Source of the DNA: Phyllobacterium lublinensis
GTDB lineage: Bacteria; Pseudomonadota; Alphaproteobacteria; Rhizobiales; Rhizobiaceae
DNA: 64,000 nucleotides
Direction of reading: 5' to 3'
NCBI RefSeq assembly: GCF_020164435.1
Contig: NZ_JAIUDQ010000001.1
Location: 310,001 to 374,000, forward strand
A model generated the notes under the pieces. That model made no database searches, was not told where the DNA came from, and saw only the letters and a list, made by a program, of their open reading frames with translations. Shown in pieces: positions 46,499-55,397 of this stretch. The translations under genes were made by a program, and so were the position numbers. Within the stretch, counting starts at the first letter, position 1. The number at the start of each line of letters is the position of its first letter.

Positions 46499-47133
46499 CT
46501 GTCTCGTCCTTGTCCCTATATATAGTGTCCCTCGGGCGCCATGTGAAGTGCTGCGCACCTCAGGACGCAAACCCGCCTGTCCGGTCTCAAATGCTTGAAA
46601 CCAGTCGCTTCACCCTGACCCGTCGCCGAAACGGTCTCCCGTCTCATTTTCGGGCTGGCGGCCCTTATTTTCTGACGCCTGTCGTGTGATTCATCGTTGA
46701 TGAGAGTGTCACACTATCTGGTACTCAACTTAAGTGTAAACACTAAATATTGCGTTAAAGTCTCATTTACCCAACAAATATTTACATGTGCACACTTAGG
46801 TTTCTTTTCTCCAGACGTGAATATCCTGCGCTTGCACCCACAAAGGGACAAGCTTCAGAAAATGCTGCACAAACTGGAAAAGAACCGACTACTGACGCTC
46901 CGGTCACGCTACTAATGCAACGCCGCAGATCATAAAAAATGACTCGCGAGCGAGCGTCAAGAAATAGTTTGTTACTAATTTGTGACCGCAATATCTTGTG
47001 TGTCACACATGTGGATAACGGGGAGAAACTTAGAGAGGTTTGGCGAGCCGATCACTGGAACAGCCGCAAAGCTGCTTCGTTCGCAAAACTTTGGGAGAAC
47101 GGCAATGACGGCCGTCAAAAGTCAGGTAGTGGT
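46499..47133. other. 635-bp intergenic region upstream of nrdJ
   Basis: No convincing gene. The region holds an NrdR-box-like site (46513-46528), two short GTGT/ACAC palindromes (46705-46715 and 46733-46744), a related GTGTCACAC copy (46999-47007), a perfect DnaA-box sequence (47010-47018) and a GGAAC-N16-CGTT match (47057-47081). Reading frames of 72 and 90 codons on the plus strand have no ribosome site or recognisable product. Confidence 0.6.
46513..46528 (-). promoter_or_regulatory. NrdR box
   Basis: On the minus strand the sequence ACACTATATATAGGGA matches the NrdR box pattern (ACACTATATATAGTGT-like) except in the last three positions. It lies 15 bases upstream of the nrdJ ATG. NrdR represses ribonucleotide reductase genes according to ATP/dATP levels, usually from two boxes; a second copy is not clear here. 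Confidence 0.65.
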
Positions 47134-47616
47134 TTAGCGAATTTCTACAAGCGCTGGATCGAAGCCGGCAAGCAGCGCTTTCAATTCGGGTTCTTCGACT
47201 CGCCGCGCTGATTCCTCAACGCTGAGCCATTCGACGCGCCGAACACCCCGTTCCGGCCAATTCTTCTGCTGATGCGAGAAGTGCATTGGGAAGACATCGA
47301 CGATGAAATCGCCGATCTCTCCATCGTCCATGTCGCTCTTTGTGTAGGTGTATGTGCCTATCGAGAAGGGCGCTATATCTCCGCGCACGCCAGCTTCCTC
47401 AAAGGCTTCGGTCCGTGCCGATTGAGCCAGGGTCTTGCCTATCTGCGGCCAGCCCTTCGGCAACACCCATCGTCCCGTTCCACGGCTCGTGATCAGGAGA
47501 ACTTCTGGTCTGTTCTTTTTGACACGATAGACGAGCGCTGCGACCTGGCGAATCCTGCCATCGGGCATTTCCATCCGCTTGTCGACCACAATCTCATCCT
47601 GATAGGTTACGTTCAA
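47134..47616 (-). CDS. NUDIX hydrolase
   Basis: A 160-residue NUDIX protein resembling the diadenosine/diphosphoinositol polyphosphate hydrolase group: QVAALVYRVKKNRPEVLLITSRGTGRWVLPKGWP then ARTEAFEEAGVRG. In the NUDIX box the usual REUxEExGU Arg is Thr (RTEAFEEAGV), while the metal-binding EExG core is intact. The start may be TTG at 47616 (GGAG very close) or the ATG at 47574, which would remove 14 poorly conserved residues. Confidence 0.85.
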   Translation of the reverse strand: MNVTYQDEIVVDKRMEMPDGRIRQVAALVYRVKKNRPEVLLITSRGTGRWVLPKGWPQIGKTLAQSARTEAFEEAGVRGDIAPFSIGTYTYTKSDMDDGEIGDFIVDVFPMHFSHQQKNWPERGVRRVEWLSVEESARRVEEPELKALLAGFDPALVEIR

Positions 47617-47711
47617 TGCTCCACTCGTCTTCTTTTTGTTTAATGCAATTGTGAACCGATTCGTTCAAACAACAATGATTCATCAAGACTGTTCCGTGCT
47701 TAAATGCGACT

Positions 47712-47749
47712 TGTGACATTTTTTTGAACAGCAGTGCAAAAAAATCACA
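47712..47749. repeat. A/T-tract hairpin upstream of corA
   Basis: TGTGACATTTTTTTG (47712-47726) is mirrored, apart from two extra bases, by CAAAAAAATCACA (47737-47749) around a 10-base loop. It lies in the 256-bp gap between the divergent NUDIX and corA genes, about 125 bases before the corA ATG. It may be a protein-binding dyad or an RNA structure in the corA leader. Confidence 0.4.
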
Positions 47750-47872
47750 TAACTCCATAAGGCTTTGAGAAACAGTCGGTTAGCGCCATGGCCAAGCATA
47801 GACTAAAGGATTGCTGGAAAGCGTTGGTCACAAAAGATAGTCTTGTGATGAAAAGTAGCGTTGGGAGGTTGA

Positions 47873-48916
47873 ATGACATCTGCTCGATCCTCTTTCGAAC
47901 ATGTTCGCTCACCGTCTGCCGATGCTGGGCCTTCGGGGGATGAGACCGCCAGCGTTATTGCGTCATGTGCTTATGCCAACGGCAAACGTGTGGCGGATAT
48001 TCTGATCGACGAGGCGGGAGAATGGGCCCGCAAGGACGGACATGTTGTCTGGATAGGATTGCTGGAGCCCGACGGCGAACTATTACACCGGGTGCAGAAG
48101 CAATTCGGCCTGCACAGCCTGGCCATTGAGGATGCCGAGCATGCTCATCAGCGGCCAAAGTTGGAGCAATATGGTGATGCGATCTTCGTCGTTGCCCGGA
48201 CGGCTCAACTCATAGACGGAAGGGTGGCTTTTGGGGAAACCCATGTATTTCTGGGCAAGGGCTATATCGTCAGCGTGCGGCATGGAGCCTCCACCTCATA
48301 CACAGCGGTTCGCCAGCATTGGGAAACTGCCCCTTACGCATTGGCGAAAGGAGAGGATTTCGTTCTCTATGCGATCCTGGATTTCATCGTCGATAATTAC
48401 ATGCCGGTGCTGGAGGCAATTCACGACGAGGTGGAATCGATCGAGGACCGCGTTCTGGCGAAGCCAATGACAAGTGCCGACATCGAACGCCTCTACATGC
48501 TGCGCCGGGATCTGCTCCGTCTGCGCAATGCCATCGGTCCGCTTGTCGATGTCTGCGGACGCCTCAGCAACACGGATTTACCGCAGATCCAGACGGCGAT
48601 GCAGCCACTGTTCAGGGATGTGACCGATCATGTCCGTACGGTCCAGGAGAAGATCGACGGTTTGAGGGAGGTGCTCGCATTCGCCTTTGAAGCAAGCTTG
48701 CTCGTCGGCCAAAGCCAGGAAACCGTCATCTCAAAACGGCTAGCCTCCTGGGCGGCCATCCTGGCAGTGCCAACAGCCATCGCTGGCATCTACGGCATGA
48801 ATTTCAAGCACATGCCGGAGCTTGATTCTCCCAATGGATATTACTGGGTTCTGGGAGTGATCATTCTCGTGTGCCTGACCTTGTTCTGGCGCTTTCGAAA
48901 AAGCGGCTGGCTATAA
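47873..48916 (+). CDS. corA: CorA-family magnesium/cobalt transporter
   Basis: A 347-residue CorA/2-TM-GxN protein. The large cytoplasmic domain (VWIGLLEPDGELLHRVQKQFGLH, AIEDAEHAHQRPKLEQYGD) is followed by two C-terminal helices with the pore signature YGMNF at about residues 307-311. It forms a pentameric Mg2+ (Co2+/Ni2+) channel in the inner membrane. The basic RFRKSGWL tail is typical. A GGGAGG site precedes the ATG. Confidence 0.92.
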   Translation: MTSARSSFEHVRSPSADAGPSGDETASVIASCAYANGKRVADILIDEAGEWARKDGHVVWIGLLEPDGELLHRVQKQFGLHSLAIEDAEHAHQRPKLEQYGDAIFVVARTAQLIDGRVAFGETHVFLGKGYIVSVRHGASTSYTAVRQHWETAPYALAKGEDFVLYAILDFIVDNYMPVLEAIHDEVESIEDRVLAKPMTSADIERLYMLRRDLLRLRNAIGPLVDVCGRLSNTDLPQIQTAMQPLFRDVTDHVRTVQEKIDGLREVLAFAFEASLLVGQSQETVISKRLASWAAILAVPTAIAGIYGMNFKHMPELDSPNGYYWVLGVIILVCLTLFWRFRKSGWL

Positions 48917-48944
48917 GATCTGAACCCGCAATATTATTCCACGC

Positions 48945-49442
48945 TTAGCCGCGATGCCCTTTGGTAATCGGCTCCTGGTACGTCAGACCCATGTCCCACG
49001 GGAAGTAGATCCAGGTGTCTTGGGATACTTCGGTCACAAAGGTATCGATGAGGGGGCGTCCCTTCGGCTTGGCGTATACCGTTGCAAAATGGGCCTTCGG
49101 CATCATCGCCCGGACAATTGCCGCCGTCTTGCCGGTATCGGTAAGGTCATCGACGACCAGTATGCCATCGCCGCCATTTTCAAGGAGCTTTGGATCCACA
49201 TCCTTGAGCACCTTGAGCTCACCTTGCTCATCATATTCATGATAGGAGGCAATGCAGACTGTCTCGATCATGCGGATACCAAGCTCGCGGCAGATGATCG
49301 CTGCGGGTACCAGGCCACCGCGGGTGATTGCGACCATCGCACGCCAGTCGCGCTGCATGCCGGCAACCCGCCAGGCAAGGGCGCGGGCATCCCGATGGAA
49401 TTGATCCCAGGAGACAGGAAAAGCTTTGTCGGGAAGGGACAT
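48945..49442 (-). CDS. gpt: Xanthine phosphoribosyltransferase
   Basis: A 165-residue type I PRTase. The PRPP-binding motif is [14 protein letters not shown], preceded by [21 protein letters not shown], and [17 protein letters not shown] is the xanthine-guanine PRTase C-terminal pattern. It salvages xanthine and guanine to their monophosphates. The ATG at 49442 ([12 protein letters not shown]) has a GGAG site; the frame extends to 49529 without family support. Confidence 0.92.
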   Translation of the reverse strand: MSLPDKAFPVSWDQFHRDARALAWRVAGMQRDWRAMVAITRGGLVPAAIICRELGIRMIETVCIASYHEYDEQGELKVLKDVDPKLLENGGDGILVVDDLTDTGKTAAIVRAMMPKAHFATVYAKPKGRPLIDTFVTEVSQDTWIYFPWDMGLTYQEPITKGHRG

Positions 49443-49620
49443 GGTGCGCACTCCATCAAATGAATACAAACAGCGGAAAATCCGCGCGGAATGCATTTCG
49501 CAATAGCGGGAAATGCAAGTCGATGGCAAGCCGCTTGCATGGCCTTCGGGCTCTCAGGACAAGAAAGGTGTGATTTCTGCCTGTTTAGAGCAGATTTCGC
49601 CCGACCGGTCGACGCATTGT

Positions 49621-50463
49621 TCAGCGCGACATCAATGTCAAACATGGCATGTCAGCCATGATCGAACTGGTGACGCCACCGAACACCCACTCCTTGAGGC
49701 GGGACTGGCTATAGGCCCCCATAACGAATAGCGAGGCATGGTTCTCGGCAATTCGACGCCGCAATATTTTGTCCGCGGACTCCCCATGCGACTCGATTGC
49801 GTGGGGCGTAACATTGACGCCATGCCGGCGGAGGGCATCGGAAAGCGGTGTTCCAGGGATGTCCATGCTCGGATCAATGGATTTCTTCGGGTCAACCCAA
49901 ACCGTATCGACGCTCTCTGCCTTGAGCAACAACGGCAGGGAGTCAAAGGCTGCTCGCGAAGCTTCGCGCTTGCCATTGAAGGCCACGACAACGCGGTTAA
50001 TCCTCTCCGGTATTGGGAACTTGTACGGTACGAACAGCACCGGTCTTCCGCTTTCCATAACCAACGGATCAGTCACGTCATTGACGCTGTCGGGATCGTC
50101 AGGGTCAGGTTGCCCGGCGATGATGATGTCGGCGCGCAGGGCACTCTGTGTGACGCCCGCCGATGGACTGCTGCTCTCCGAACGGACGATGCGAAACTCA
50201 TGAGAAATGGTTCCCTTGGCCATTTCCGCCTTGAACATTGCGGCGATTGCTTCGGAGTTTTCCTTGTGGCGCTGCTCGTGCGCCTCGAACAGGGTCGTAT
50301 CGGCAAAACCTGTCGGATCGGCATAAACGATGGGTGAGGGGATCGTATAAAGGCCGATGATATGCGTACGGTCGCTCGATGAGGCAATCAATTTTGCGGC
50401 GCCGATAACTCGCTTGGCCTCCCGCTCACTGCGAATGAATGCGATGATCGTGCGAAATGCCAT
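49621..50463 (-). CDS. Tandem-domain universal stress protein
   Basis: A 280-residue protein with two UspA-like domains. The first (about 1-145) starts FRTIIAFIRSEREAKRV and has lost the nucleotide motif. The second (from about 155) starts RVVVAFNGKREASRAAFDSLPLL and keeps the ATP-binding pattern MGAYSQSRLKEWVFGGVTSSIM. Usp proteins support survival under stress. The ATG at 50463 has GGAGG at 5-base spacing. Stands between gpt and the CinA-type gene, all on the minus strand. Confidence 0.87.
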   Translation of the reverse strand: MAFRTIIAFIRSEREAKRVIGAAKLIASSSDRTHIIGLYTIPSPIVYADPTGFADTTLFEAHEQRHKENSEAIAAMFKAEMAKGTISHEFRIVRSESSSPSAGVTQSALRADIIIAGQPDPDDPDSVNDVTDPLVMESGRPVLFVPYKFPIPERINRVVVAFNGKREASRAAFDSLPLLLKAESVDTVWVDPKKSIDPSMDIPGTPLSDALRRHGVNVTPHAIESHGESADKILRRRIAENHASLFVMGAYSQSRLKEWVFGGVTSSIMADMPCLTLMSR

Positions 50464-50570
50464 ACTGGCCTCCATGTTTGCTGCGTCGCCAAATGCATCA
50501 GGCACCATTATAGCCCCTTATTGCAACAATTGCTTTGTGTTTTCGGTAACTTGTATCGCTTCGACGAGTG

Positions 50571-51323
50571 TCAGGGCGTGTTGGTCGTGGCCGCAATATG
50601 CTCGACCATGTTCCTGACAGCAGTTTCGGCCGCGATGAGTTTATCGGCGTCGCGGGCGCGAATAACCAATTCAGTCGAGAATCGGCCGCTTTCATATTTT
50701 GGATAGGAGCCGATGATCGTATCCGGATGGGCTGCCTGGATTTCCCGCAATGGCACGGCAATCGTGCCCTCGCCGAATGGACAGTTCACCGATCGGGACA
50801 ACAACTGCATTCCGACCCGGAGGGTCGGAATGACATTATCAAGCATCGCCTGAAAAACCGATGGCACCCCGGCCATGACATAGACATTACCGATGTTGAA
50901 TCCGGGCGCCGTCGAGACAGGGTTATCGATATGCACGGAGCCGCGCGGCATGCGTGCCATGCGCTGGCGGCTTTCGGTAAACTCGATGCCACGCGCAGCG
51001 TAGTTATCACCCATGAGCTTCATTGCTTTGGCGTCGTGCTCGCAGGGCACGCCGAAGGCCTTTGCAATGGCGTCGGCGGTAATGTCGTCGTGCGTAGGAC
51101 CTATCCCCCCTGAGGTAAAGATATAGTCATAACGATCGCGCAGCGCGTTGAGTGCTTCAACGATCCGGTCTTCCTCGTCCGGAACGATGCGAACCTCTTC
51201 AAGGTCGATGCCGACGGCGGTCAGGATATCGGCGAGATGGCCGATATTTTTGTCCTTGGTTCTCCCGGACAGCAATTCGTCGCCGATCGCAAGCATGGCA
51301 GCGGTCACTACTTCATTCGTCAT
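50571..51323 (-). CDS. CinA-type molybdopterin-binding-fold protein
   Basis: A 250-residue protein with the MoCF-biosynthesis/CinA N-terminal fold: AAMLAIGDELLSGRTKDKN, FTSGGIGPTHDDITADAIAKAFG, and MPRGSVHIDNPVSTAPGF. In full-length CinA this domain has ADP-ribose pyrophosphatase activity beside a nicotinamide-nucleotide amidase; the amidase domain is absent here. The ATG at 51323 is chosen for its GGAGA site; the ATG at 51335 is possible. Confidence 0.85.
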   Translation of the reverse strand: MTNEVVTAAMLAIGDELLSGRTKDKNIGHLADILTAVGIDLEEVRIVPDEEDRIVEALNALRDRYDYIFTSGGIGPTHDDITADAIAKAFGVPCEHDAKAMKLMGDNYAARGIEFTESRQRMARMPRGSVHIDNPVSTAPGFNIGNVYVMAGVPSVFQAMLDNVIPTLRVGMQLLSRSVNCPFGEGTIAVPLREIQAAHPDTIIGSYPKYESGRFSTELVIRARDADKLIAAETAVRNMVEHIAATTNTP

Positions 51324-51628
51324 CAGATTCTCCATAGCGGTATGCGACCGTAATTCTGCAAACGGAACGTCGCAAGTCGTTTGCCCATCCCAATAGTGGT
51401 GGGTTCAGAACGACTCCGATCTGGATCCGGTTCGAAATATGCCCCGGAAGGCACTTATGATTTCGCTGCAGGCGGAACCATAGTCCTCATTGCACGGCCA
51501 AAAGCCTCACTTAGCGGCTCTCCCTTTCATGGCTGTGAAAAGGAGCGGCGCAAGATTCAGCGCGGCGAGGAATTTATGTCGTGTCACCTTGCTTTCCGCG
51601 AGTCTCGCCAGTAATTGCAATCTGCAGT

Positions 51629-51714
51629 GCGGACGTGGCGAAACTGGTAGACGCAAGGGACTTAAAATCCCTCGGCCATAGGTCATGCGGGTTCGACCCC
51701 CGCCGTCCGCACCA
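51629..51714 (+). tRNA. tRNA-Leu(TAA)
   Basis: A complete 86-base tRNA with encoded CCA. The acceptor stem is GCGGACG/CGTCCGC, the anticodon arm AGGGA-CTTAAAA-TCCCT puts TAA in the anticodon position, a long variable arm (CTCGGCCATAGGTCATG region) marks a class II tRNA, and the T arm is CGGGTTCGACCCCCG. It reads UUA leucine codons. No integrase or displaced 3' copy is seen beside it. Confidence 0.96.
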
Positions 51715-51809
51715 TTTACAGACACTCCTGATAATTTGGCATCTCAAACCACCCTGACCCCGTACGGGTGGATTTGGAATTCAACTTCGCCTACAAGCGG
51801 CGCACCATC

Positions 51810-53324
51810 ATGTGTGAGAAAGCAATGGCTGCAATTTCTATTCAATCTCCTGGCGACAGGATCAAAGAGTTTGCCTCCAAGAATTCGGCGCTACTGATTG
51901 TATTATTATATTTTGCATTCCAGATATTTTTTCTGACGACCATTTCCAATGGGGCGGGTGTCGACGATGCTGAACAACTCGCCTATGTAGGGGCCTTGCA
52001 GTGGGGTTATGGCGGGTCACAACCACCGCTTTACACCTGGATAAACAGCATAGCCGGCAGCATTCTCGGAATCAGCCTGTTCACAATCTATCTGGTCAAA
52101 TTCTGTATGCTGGCCAGCCTGTTTGTCAGTGTTTATTTTGGCGCACGGTTGCTTGGTCTTTCCCGTGCCGTTGCTGCCGCGGGGATGGTTGGAATGTTCA
52201 TGCTTCCGCAAATCGCCTGGGAGTCCCAACGCACGCTGACGCATTCCGTGGGGGCGACCACCGCCTGTGCATGGTCGTTTCTGGCGTTTGCCTGGCATAT
52301 GAAATCAAGATCGTGGCATTCGGCGGTACTTTTGGGTCTTGGGTTTGCCTGTGCTTTGCTGGGAAAATTCAATGCCAGCTTCTTCATTCTGGCGCTCATC
52401 CTGGCTGGGCTTTCCATCCCGGTCTACCGTAGTGTCCTGCTGTCACGCACGAGTATCCTGGCGGTACTAACGTTCGTCCTGGCCGTTGCGCCAACAGGGC
52501 TTTGGGCGCTGGTGCACACGGAGAGCCTTCTGGCGCGCACGCGCAAGTTTGAGATGAACCCTGGTGGCCAGTTTTTTATCAGCAGGCTGCACGGCGAATG
52601 GAAGCTGTTTCTCAACAGCGTCCTGTTTGCGGGCGTGGCGCTGGCGTTCTTTGCAATTGACCGGTGGCGAAGCCGCGCCGATGCGCTGCCCGAACAGCCT
52701 GCATGGGCAGATGCCGAGAAGCTTGTTGCCAGAATTCTGATTTTTGCACTGGCCGGTGTCTTCGTCGCAGTGCTCGTGAGCGGCGCAGCGGAAGTCAAGG
52801 ATCGCTGGCTGCAACCCATACTCTTTCTGACCCCGTTGTTTCTAGCTGTTGTCCTGGCGCGTTCCATCAATGGGGATCTTCCGCTGAAGCGCTTCGTTCT
52901 GGTCGGCACCGCCTGTGGTCTGATTGTCATACCAGGACTCGCGATAAACATGATGTACGCCCGATACGGCAAGGCGCCTTCGATCGCCCAGTTGGATTAT
53001 GCCAGATTGTTTGCCACCACGCGGACGGAAGGCGCCTTTGGCACAGTTGTCTCCGACCGTCCGCAATTGCCCGGAAACCTGCGACTGATGGACCCGACCA
53101 TCACGCCGGTGCATGCGGAGATGCCAAATGCCGCATCACGCATCAAATTGCCGGCCCTGTTCGTTTGGTTTGGCGAGGGGATGAACCCTTCAGTGCTGGA
53201 ACTGATGAACGATGCAGGCATCCCGGCGCCGCCGCCCGCCAACATCAAGCATATCGAGCTCACATACAAATACTATCCGGACGTCTCGGAGAAAGTGAGT
53301 TATGTCATCATCCCTGCCGAATAA
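51810..53324 (+). CDS. ArnT/PMT-like family 39 glycosyltransferase
   Basis: A 504-residue polytopic membrane protein (about 10-12 helices) of the PMT_2/ArnT-like GT-C family. The first periplasmic loop holds the acidic motif VDDAEQLAY, followed by GGSQPPLYTWINS, both typical. It would transfer a sugar from a polyprenyl phosphate donor to a lipid or cell-envelope acceptor in the periplasm. Possible starts are GTG 51768, ATG 51810 and ATG 51825; none has a strong ribosome site. It stands alone after the tRNA. Confidence 0.85.
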   Translation: MCEKAMAAISIQSPGDRIKEFASKNSALLIVLLYFAFQIFFLTTISNGAGVDDAEQLAYVGALQWGYGGSQPPLYTWINSIAGSILGISLFTIYLVKFCMLASLFVSVYFGARLLGLSRAVAAAGMVGMFMLPQIAWESQRTLTHSVGATTACAWSFLAFAWHMKSRSWHSAVLLGLGFACALLGKFNASFFILALILAGLSIPVYRSVLLSRTSILAVLTFVLAVAPTGLWALVHTESLLARTRKFEMNPGGQFFISRLHGEWKLFLNSVLFAGVALAFFAIDRWRSRADALPEQPAWADAEKLVARILIFALAGVFVAVLVSGAAEVKDRWLQPILFLTPLFLAVVLARSINGDLPLKRFVLVGTACGLIVIPGLAINMMYARYGKAPSIAQLDYARLFATTRTEGAFGTVVSDRPQLPGNLRLMDPTITPVHAEMPNAASRIKLPALFVWFGEGMNPSVLELMNDAGIPAPPPANIKHIELTYKYYPDVSEKVSYVIIPAE

Positions 53325-53350
53325 GGTTCAGTCCGGTTTACCCGACATCG

Positions 53351-54853
53351 TCAATCCTCGACGAACACTTCGTCGCGCTTCTTGCGAATGCTCGGCAGCA
53401 GCACAACAACGAGGACTGCGGCGGCGAGCAGCAGGAGAATGAGGCTGATCGGCCGCGTCACGAAGGTCGACGGATCCCCGCGCGACATGATCATGGCCCG
53501 GCGAAGATGTTCCTCTAGCAGGGGACCGAGAACGAACCCGAGCAGCAATGGTGCCGGTTCGCAGCGCAATTTCGCGAGCCCATAGCCAAGGAGTCCAAAG
53601 AACGCGACGGCATAGAGATCGAATACATTGGAATTGACGCTGTAAACGCCGATCGAGCAAAAGGCGATGATGGCCGGGAAAAGCATGTAGTACGGTATTG
53701 TCAGAAGTTTTACCCACAGGCCGATCAAGGGCAGATTGAGCAATATGAGCATCAGATTGCCAATCCACATCGAGGCAATAATTCCCCAGAACAAGGCTGG
53801 CTGCTCGGTGGCGACGTTGGGCCCGGGAACGATGCCCTGGATGATCATGGCCCCGATCATCAGCGCCATGACGGGATTGGCGGGAATGCCAAGCGTGAGC
53901 ATCGGAATGAAGGATGTCTGGGCGCCGGCATTGTTGGCTGATTCAGGACCTGCTACACCGGCAATTGCCCCCTTGCCAAATTCTCCAGGCGTGTTCGAGA
54001 TGCGCTTCTCGACCGTGTAGGAGGCAAAGGATGCGAGAATTGCACCACCGCCAGGCAGAATGCCGAGCGCCGAACCAATAACCGTACCCCGCAGGATCGG
54101 AGCCGTCATGGCTTTCCAATCCTCCCGTGTCGGCCAAAGATTGGTGACCTTCTTGATCACCACATCGCGCTCATGCTCATTTTCGAGATTGCGCAGGATT
54201 TCGGCAATACCAAATACGCCGACCGCAAGTGCGACGAAGTTCAGTCCGTCCGAAAGTTCGAGGATTCCAAGGTTGAAGCGAGGTGTTCCGGTATAGATGT
54301 CGGTGCCCACCAGGCCGAGGAGTAGGCCGAGCACGACCATGCCCAGTGCCTTGACGACCGAACCATGGGCCAGTGCGATCGAGGAAACGAGCCCGACAAT
54401 CATCAGCGAGAAATACTCGGCCGAGCCGAATTGCAGGGCGATGGCAGTCAATGGTGGGGCAAACACCGCCACCAGAACTGTCGATACCGTTCCCGCGAAG
54501 AACGAGCCGATGGCGGCGATGGCCAGCGCCGCGCCGGCTCTGCCTCTGCGCGCCATCTGATATCCGTCGATGGCCGTAACTGCGGACGAGGATTCGCCCG
54601 GCATGTTGATGAGGATTGCGGTGGTCGAGCCGCCATACTGTGCACCGTAATAGATGCCCGCTAGCATGATCAGCGACGAGACCGGTTCGAGCTGAAACGT
54701 AATTGGAAGGAGCATGGCAATGGTCGCCGTTGCACCAATGCCAGGAAGCACGCCGATGAGCGTGCCAAGTAGAACACCGGTCAAGCAGAACAGCAGGTTC
54801 CAGGGGGAGGCGGCGGTGGCGAAGCCGAGTGCGAGATTATTGAGAAGATCCAT
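53351..54853 (-). CDS. tctA: Tripartite tricarboxylate transporter, large membrane subunit (TctA)
   Basis: A 500-residue protein with about 11-12 helices and the TctA signature segments GTLIGVLPGIGATATIAMLLPITF, YYGAQYGGSTTAILINMPGE and LGILPGGGAILASFASYTVEKR. It forms the channel of a TTT-family carboxylate transporter with TctB and a TctC binding protein. It starts 9 bases after the tctB stop and ends the operon. Confidence 0.93.
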   Translation of the reverse strand: MDLLNNLALGFATAASPWNLLFCLTGVLLGTLIGVLPGIGATATIAMLLPITFQLEPVSSLIMLAGIYYGAQYGGSTTAILINMPGESSSAVTAIDGYQMARRGRAGAALAIAAIGSFFAGTVSTVLVAVFAPPLTAIALQFGSAEYFSLMIVGLVSSIALAHGSVVKALGMVVLGLLLGLVGTDIYTGTPRFNLGILELSDGLNFVALAVGVFGIAEILRNLENEHERDVVIKKVTNLWPTREDWKAMTAPILRGTVIGSALGILPGGGAILASFASYTVEKRISNTPGEFGKGAIAGVAGPESANNAGAQTSFIPMLTLGIPANPVMALMIGAMIIQGIVPGPNVATEQPALFWGIIASMWIGNLMLILLNLPLIGLWVKLLTIPYYMLFPAIIAFCSIGVYSVNSNVFDLYAVAFFGLLGYGLAKLRCEPAPLLLGFVLGPLLEEHLRRAMIMSRGDPSTFVTRPISLILLLLAAAVLVVVLLPSIRKKRDEVFVED

Positions 54854-54862
54854 GTTTCGCCC

Positions 54863-55324
54863 TCACATTCCAAGCCACGGGCCGAAGCGCCGGAACGGCA
54901 GTCCGAGGGCATAACTAAAGACGATGACGGAAAACAGCGTCAGCCCGCCGACCAGCAAGAGCGCGGTTCCGGGCCGCATTTTCGTGCTCGCAAAAGCCGC
55001 GAGCAGACCGGTGAAAAACAGGGAAGGGACAAATCCCAGACCGCGGACCGTCAAGCCAAAAAAAATGGGGGCGGGCAGAATGAACAGCAGGCCGCGCCAG
55101 GCGATTGGACCCATGGGTTCATGCTCGAGCTGCGTGCTTTGAACGATAACGATAATACCGAGCAAAACGAGGATTGCTGCCAGAACCAGGGGGAAGTATC
55201 CGGGACCCATGCGGAACGCCGTTCCGATTTCGAGTCCATAGGCTTGAATGCCAAAGAACAAGCCGACCGCAATGAAAAGCAATCCACATATCAAGTCGCG
55301 CGCACTGAAGCTCAACGATTTCAT
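54863..55324 (-). CDS. tctB: Tripartite tricarboxylate transporter, small membrane subunit (TctB)
   Basis: A 153-residue TctB protein with four helices: ARDLICGLLFIAVGLFFGIQAYGLEIGTAFRMGPGYFPLVLAAILVLLG contains the first two and the conserved MGPGYFP turn. It partners TctA. The ATG at 55324 lies 73 bases after the binding-protein stop, beyond an intercistronic terminator. Confidence 0.9.
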   Translation of the reverse strand: MKSLSFSARDLICGLLFIAVGLFFGIQAYGLEIGTAFRMGPGYFPLVLAAILVLLGIIVIVQSTQLEHEPMGPIAWRGLLFILPAPIFFGLTVRGLGFVPSLFFTGLLAAFASTKMRPGTALLLVGGLTLFSVIVFSYALGLPFRRFGPWLGM

Positions 55325-55356
55325 GCGTTTCCCCCTGCCGCTCTGTTTGTTTCTTT

Positions 55357-55386
55357 AAAAAGACCAGGAGCGGGTACCCGCTCCTG
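55357..55386 (-). terminator. Intercistronic terminator/attenuator between tctC and tctB
   Basis: A perfect 22-bp palindrome (55365-55386; arms CAGGAGCGGG and CCCGCTCCTG around TA) is followed, in the minus-strand direction, by GTC and TTTTT. It should end most transcripts after the binding-protein gene, leaving fewer that continue into tctBA. Confidence 0.85.
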
Positions 55387-55397
55387 ATCCGCATTGG

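Noticed and set aside
46697..46915. 72-codon plus-strand frame in the gap upstream of nrdJ
   Set aside because: No ribosome site and codon use unlike neighbours; the region looks regulatory.
47010..47018. Replication origin suggested by the DnaA box
   Set aside because: Only one perfect box, with no cluster, no AT-rich unwinding element and no origin-linked gene such as dnaA, hemE or repABC.
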